DNA of 64,000 bases from assembly GCF_000365305.1 (NCBI RefSeq), contig NZ_CM001841.1, positions 923,653-987,652 on the forward strand, given 5' to 3'. Source of the DNA: Dickeya dianthicola NCPPB 453. Its GTDB lineage: Bacteria > Pseudomonadota > Gammaproteobacteria > Enterobacterales > Enterobacteriaceae. Positions 60,894 to 64,000 of this stretch are shown here, piece by piece; positions within the stretch are counted from its first letter, which is position 1; every line of letters starts with the position of its first letter. The position numbers and the translations under genes were made by a program. The notes beneath the pieces are model-generated. The model saw only the letters and a program-made list of their open reading frames with translations. It ran no database searches and had not been told where the DNA came from.

Positions 60894-63575
60894 TTAAGAA
60901 GCTACTTTATCGTTTGGGTCGAGGGCTTCTGTCAACCGTTGTTGCAACTTAAGCCGTAATTCGGGGCTTAATGCCCGTCTTTCGCTATCCGCCAGAATAA
61001 ACAGGTCTTCGACCCGTTCGCCGATGGTGGAAATACGGGCGCCGTGCAGCGACAGATTAAGGTCGGCGAACACTTCGCCCACCCGCGCCAGCAGGCCGGG
61101 CTGGTCGAGCGCGATCAGTTCCATATAACTGCGCCGGTCGGTATGCGTCGGCAGAAAACCGACTTCCGTCGGCACGCTGAAATGGCGCAGGCGCGAGGAC
61201 GGGCGCCGCACTCTCGGATGCTGATAATCCCGTTGGGTCAGCGCCTGTCCGATGGCATGGCGGATCATGTCGTGACGATCCTGCGCCAGCGGGCTGCCGT
61301 CCGGTTCCAGCACGATAAAAGTATCCATCGCCATACCGTCGCGGCTGGTGAAGATCTGGGCGTCGTGTACGCTCAGATTACGCCTGTCCAGTTCGCCGGC
61401 GACCGCGGCGAACAGATAAGGGCGGTCTGGGCTCCAGATAAAAATTTCGGTGCCGCCGCGGCTGGCCTGATGGCTGATCAGCACCATCGGTTTGCTGACG
61501 TCATGCTCCAGCAGATGACGGGCGTGCCAGGCCAGTTGATTAGGGGAATGGCGCAGGAAATAGTCGGCGCGGCAGCGGCTCCAGATGTGGTGCAGCGCTT
61601 CCTCGTCGATATTGTCCATGCGCAACAGCGCCAGCGCCTGCAACCGGTGATGACGCACCCGCTCGCGCAGGTCCGGCGAGTTCTGCATGCCGCGGCGCAA
61701 CTGCTTCTCGGTGGCGAAATACAATTCGCGCAACAGGCTCTGTTTCCAGCTGTTCCACAGCGTTTCATTGGTGGCGCAGATATCCGCCACGGTCAGGTTC
61801 AGCAGGTAGCGCAGCCGGGTTTCGCTCTGCACCTGTTCAGCGAATTGTTGGATCACCGCCGGGTCCTGAATATCGCGGCGCTGCGCAGTGACCGACATCA
61901 ACAGATGACAGCGCACCAGCCAGGCCACCAGTTGGGTTTCCCGTGAATTCAACCCGTGCAGCACGGCGAACTCCAGCGCGTCTTTGGCGCCGAGTTCCGA
62001 GTGATCGCCGCCGCGCCCCTTGGCAATGTCGTGGAACAACGCCGCCAGCAGCAGCAATTCCGGCTGCGGCAGCCGTGGATACAGTTCCACGCACAGCGGA
62101 TGCGATGCGCGGGTGGCTTCTTCGGTAAAACTTTCCAGTTTCAGCAGCACCCGGATGGTGTGTTCATCGACGGTATAGGCGTGAAACAGGTCAAACTGCA
62201 TCTGCCCGACGATGTTGCCCCACAATGGCATGTAGGCCCACAGCACGCTGTGGGTGTGCATCGGCAGCAACGCCCGGCTGACGGCGCGCGGATGGCGCAA
62301 AATATTCATGAACAGGTTGCGCGCTTCCGGGATGGTACACAGCGGCTGGGCCAGGTGCCGGCGCGCATGGCGCAGGTGCCGCAGCGTGGTTGAGTAGATG
62401 CCGGTGATTTCCTGATTGCGCACCATCAGGTAGAACATGCGGATGATGGCTTCGGGTTTGTGCTCGAACAGGGTTTCGTCGCGCAGGTCGATAAGCTGGC
62501 CGCGCAACTGGAACTCGTCATCCAGCGGACGGGGCTTCTCGCTGGTATCCAGCGCCAGAATGGCTTCGTCAAACAGTTGCAGCAGCATCTGATTGAGTTC
62601 GCCCACCCGACGCGTCATGCGATAGAAGTCTTTCATCATGTGTTCTACCGGCGCGTTGCCTTCGCCCTGATACTGCAACAGTTGCGCCACATTGAGCTGG
62701 CGGTCGAACAACAGCCGGTTATCGTAACGGGGTAGGATCGAATGCAGAGCGAAGCGAATGCGCCACAGAAAACTCTGGCACTCGTTCAGCTCGTTGCGTT
62801 CGGCTTCGGTCAGAAAACCGAACCCTACCATTTCGTTGAGCGAGGTGGCGCCAAAGTGACGGCGGGCGACCCACAGCAGGGTGTGGATATCCCGCAGCCC
62901 GCCGGGGCTGCTTTTGATATCCGGCTCTAAGTTGTAACTGGTGCTGTGGTAGCGCTGGTGGCGTTCCCGCTGCTCGGCGATCTTGGCGGGGAAAAAGGTT
63001 TCCGATGGCCAGAACGCATCGCTGAAAATGTGTTTTTGCAGCATCAAGAACAACGCGACGTCTCCGCAAATCATGCGGGATTCGATCAGGTTGGTGGCGA
63101 CGGAAATATCCGCTCGGCCTTCTTCCAGGCATTCGTCCAGCGTGCGCACGCTGTGGCCGACTTCCAGCCGCAGATCCCACAGCAACGTGATAAAGGTGCC
63201 GATGGCCTGCGACTGGGCGTCCGTTAGCTTGTGCTGGCTCAGGACCAGCAGGTCAATGTCCGACAGCGGGTGTAATTCTCCGCGTCCGTAGCCGCCTACC
63301 GCCACCAGCGCGGTTTGCGGCGTGCTCTCAAAACCGTAAAAGCGCCATAGCCGTTGCATCAGGTGATCGATAAACAGCGTGCGGGCATCGATCAACGCTT
63401 CCGCGCTGACGCCGGCTTTGAATTCCTCCGCCAGCCAGCTCTGGAACTGTTCCAGATGGGTTTTCAGCGTCTGGCATTTCAGCATGTCGTCCGTGAAGGT
63501 GAGGGGAGAAGCCGGTGCCGGATGAACCGTGGTGGTGGAACCGGGAATATCGTGCGGAAGGTCTCTGTCGATCAT
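60894..63575 (-). CDS. glnD: Bifunctional PII uridylyltransferase / uridylyl-removing enzyme
   Basis: Senses glutamine and modifies PII (GlnB/GlnK), the top of the nitrogen cascade. From the ATG at 63575 it has 893 residues. In order: nucleotidyltransferase domain with [17 protein letters not shown] (94-110), a helical linker, HD hydrolase domain with [14 protein letters not shown], and two ACT domains at the C-terminus ([40 protein letters not shown]). The frame to 63626 extends into the map terminator and is not preferred. It is complete. Confidence 0.95.
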   Translation of the reverse strand: MIDRDLPHDIPGSTTTVHPAPASPLTFTDDMLKCQTLKTHLEQFQSWLAEEFKAGVSAEALIDARTLFIDHLMQRLWRFYGFESTPQTALVAVGGYGRGELHPLSDIDLLVLSQHKLTDAQSQAIGTFITLLWDLRLEVGHSVRTLDECLEEGRADISVATNLIESRMICGDVALFLMLQKHIFSDAFWPSETFFPAKIAEQRERHQRYHSTSYNLEPDIKSSPGGLRDIHTLLWVARRHFGATSLNEMVGFGFLTEAERNELNECQSFLWRIRFALHSILPRYDNRLLFDRQLNVAQLLQYQGEGNAPVEHMMKDFYRMTRRVGELNQMLLQLFDEAILALDTSEKPRPLDDEFQLRGQLIDLRDETLFEHKPEAIIRMFYLMVRNQEITGIYSTTLRHLRHARRHLAQPLCTIPEARNLFMNILRHPRAVSRALLPMHTHSVLWAYMPLWGNIVGQMQFDLFHAYTVDEHTIRVLLKLESFTEEATRASHPLCVELYPRLPQPELLLLAALFHDIAKGRGGDHSELGAKDALEFAVLHGLNSRETQLVAWLVRCHLLMSVTAQRRDIQDPAVIQQFAEQVQSETRLRYLLNLTVADICATNETLWNSWKQSLLRELYFATEKQLRRGMQNSPDLRERVRHHRLQALALLRMDNIDEEALHHIWSRCRADYFLRHSPNQLAWHARHLLEHDVSKPMVLISHQASRGGTEIFIWSPDRPYLFAAVAGELDRRNLSVHDAQIFTSRDGMAMDTFIVLEPDGSPLAQDRHDMIRHAIGQALTQRDYQHPRVRRPSSRLRHFSVPTEVGFLPTHTDRRSYMELIALDQPGLLARVGEVFADLNLSLHGARISTIGERVEDLFILADSERRALSPELRLKLQQRLTEALDPNDKVAS

Positions 63576-63594
63576 GTTGCGCCACCATAAACAT

Positions 63595-63620
63595 AAAAAA
63601 GCCGGCATCAGCCGGCTTAT
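63595..63620 (-). terminator. Terminator of map
   Basis: AAGCCGGC and GCCGGCTT around TGAT, followed by six T residues on the minus strand; it lies just after the map stop and before glnD. Confidence 0.85.
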
Positions 63621-63626
63621 GCTCAA

Positions 63627-64000
63627 TTATTCCTGATGCGTGATGATGTTGGGGATAGTGTCATCCTTACGCAACGTCATTATTTCGCAGCCGTTTTCAG
63701 TCACCACAATAGTATGCTCGTATTGTGCCGACAAGCTGCGATCCTTGGTTTTTACCGTCCAGCCGTCTTTCATGGTGCGGATGCGGTAATCGCCGGCGTT
63801 GACCATCGGTTCCACGGTAAACGCCATGCCCGGCTGCAACACCACGCCGCCGTCGTCGGCGTCATAGTGCAGCACCTGCGGTTCTTCATGGAAACCGCGG
63901 CCGATGCCATGACCGCAGTACTCGCGTACCACGGAGAAATCCTGCGCTTCCACGTATTTCTGGATTTCGCGACCCAGCGTGCGCAACCGAATACCCGGCT
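63627..64000 (-). CDS. map: Methionine aminopeptidase, C-terminal part (runs off the window)
   Basis: Removes the initiator methionine from nascent proteins. Only about the last 124 residues are visible; the frame is open to the window edge (PGIRLRTLGREIQKYVEA...). Metal-site motifs are VREYCGHGIGRGFHEEP (His ligand), GMAFTVEPMV (Glu ligand) and AQYEHTIVV (last Glu region). The order map-glnD-dapD is as in E. coli. Confidence 0.95.
   Translation of the reverse strand, partial: PGIRLRTLGREIQKYVEAQDFSVVREYCGHGIGRGFHEEPQVLHYDADDGGVVLQPGMAFTVEPMVNAGDYRIRTMKDGWTVKTKDRSLSAQYEHTIVVTENGCEIMTLRKDDTIPNIITHQE

Overview
The window reads as a chromosomal segment of a soft-rot enterobacterium (order Enterobacterales, family Pectobacteriaceae). 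Dickeya is the most likely genus. This rests on gene content and order (speC, mltC-yggX-mutY, trmB-yggL, tas, mutH-rppH-ptsP-lgt-thyA, ppdA-ppdB-ygdB-ppdC-ptrA, argA-amiC, mltA, csdA-gcvB-gcvA, syd-rsmB-yqcC-truC, dapD-glnD-map), on recognisable GcvB and RsmB/CsrB RNAs, and on an ERIC repeat. The genus is inferred from recall of protein families, not from a search.

Positions 1 to about 15.5 kb are an accessory zone left of a tRNA-Phe gene (15411-15486, minus strand). A P4-type tyrosine recombinase lies beside the tRNA. An imperfect copy of the tRNA 3' end at 1375-1393 marks the likely far end of a 14-kb integrated element. Beyond it lie the scar of an older element (an integrase start fused to a MobC-like end) and an F-type ccdAB toxin-antitoxin pair. 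The 14-kb element carries one long minus-strand defence operon: HTH regulator, hsdM, hsdS, a second DarT-like ADP-ribosyltransferase, darT, darG, hsdR and a YgjP-type metallopeptidase. It also holds P4-like control genes: a broken Ash/Icd-like frame, a small hypothetical gene and a Ner-like regulator.

From 16 to 64 kb the sequence is mostly core genome: polyamine synthesis (speC), asparagine uptake (ansP), wall turnover (mltC, amiC, mltA), DNA repair (mutY, mutH, xni), tRNA and rRNA modification (trmB, tcdA, truC, rlmM), the nitrogen PTS (ptsP), lipoprotein maturation (lgt), dTMP synthesis (thyA), arginine synthesis (argA with two ArgR boxes), sulfur transfer (csdA/csdE), glycine regulation (gcvA/gcvB) and the GacA-RsmB virulence switch. 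A subtilase autotransporter at 25.3-28.5 kb stands apart, and its catalytic Asp position holds Asn.

Three things stand out. First, recC and recB-recD are absent from both sides of ptrA, where enterobacteria normally carry them, although ptrA and all neighbours are intact. Second, two DarT-family toxins share one DarG inside a type I restriction operon. Third, at least six short tandem duplications (units of 14-22 bp) fall at gene ends between 42 and 60 kb, four of them across the stop codon.
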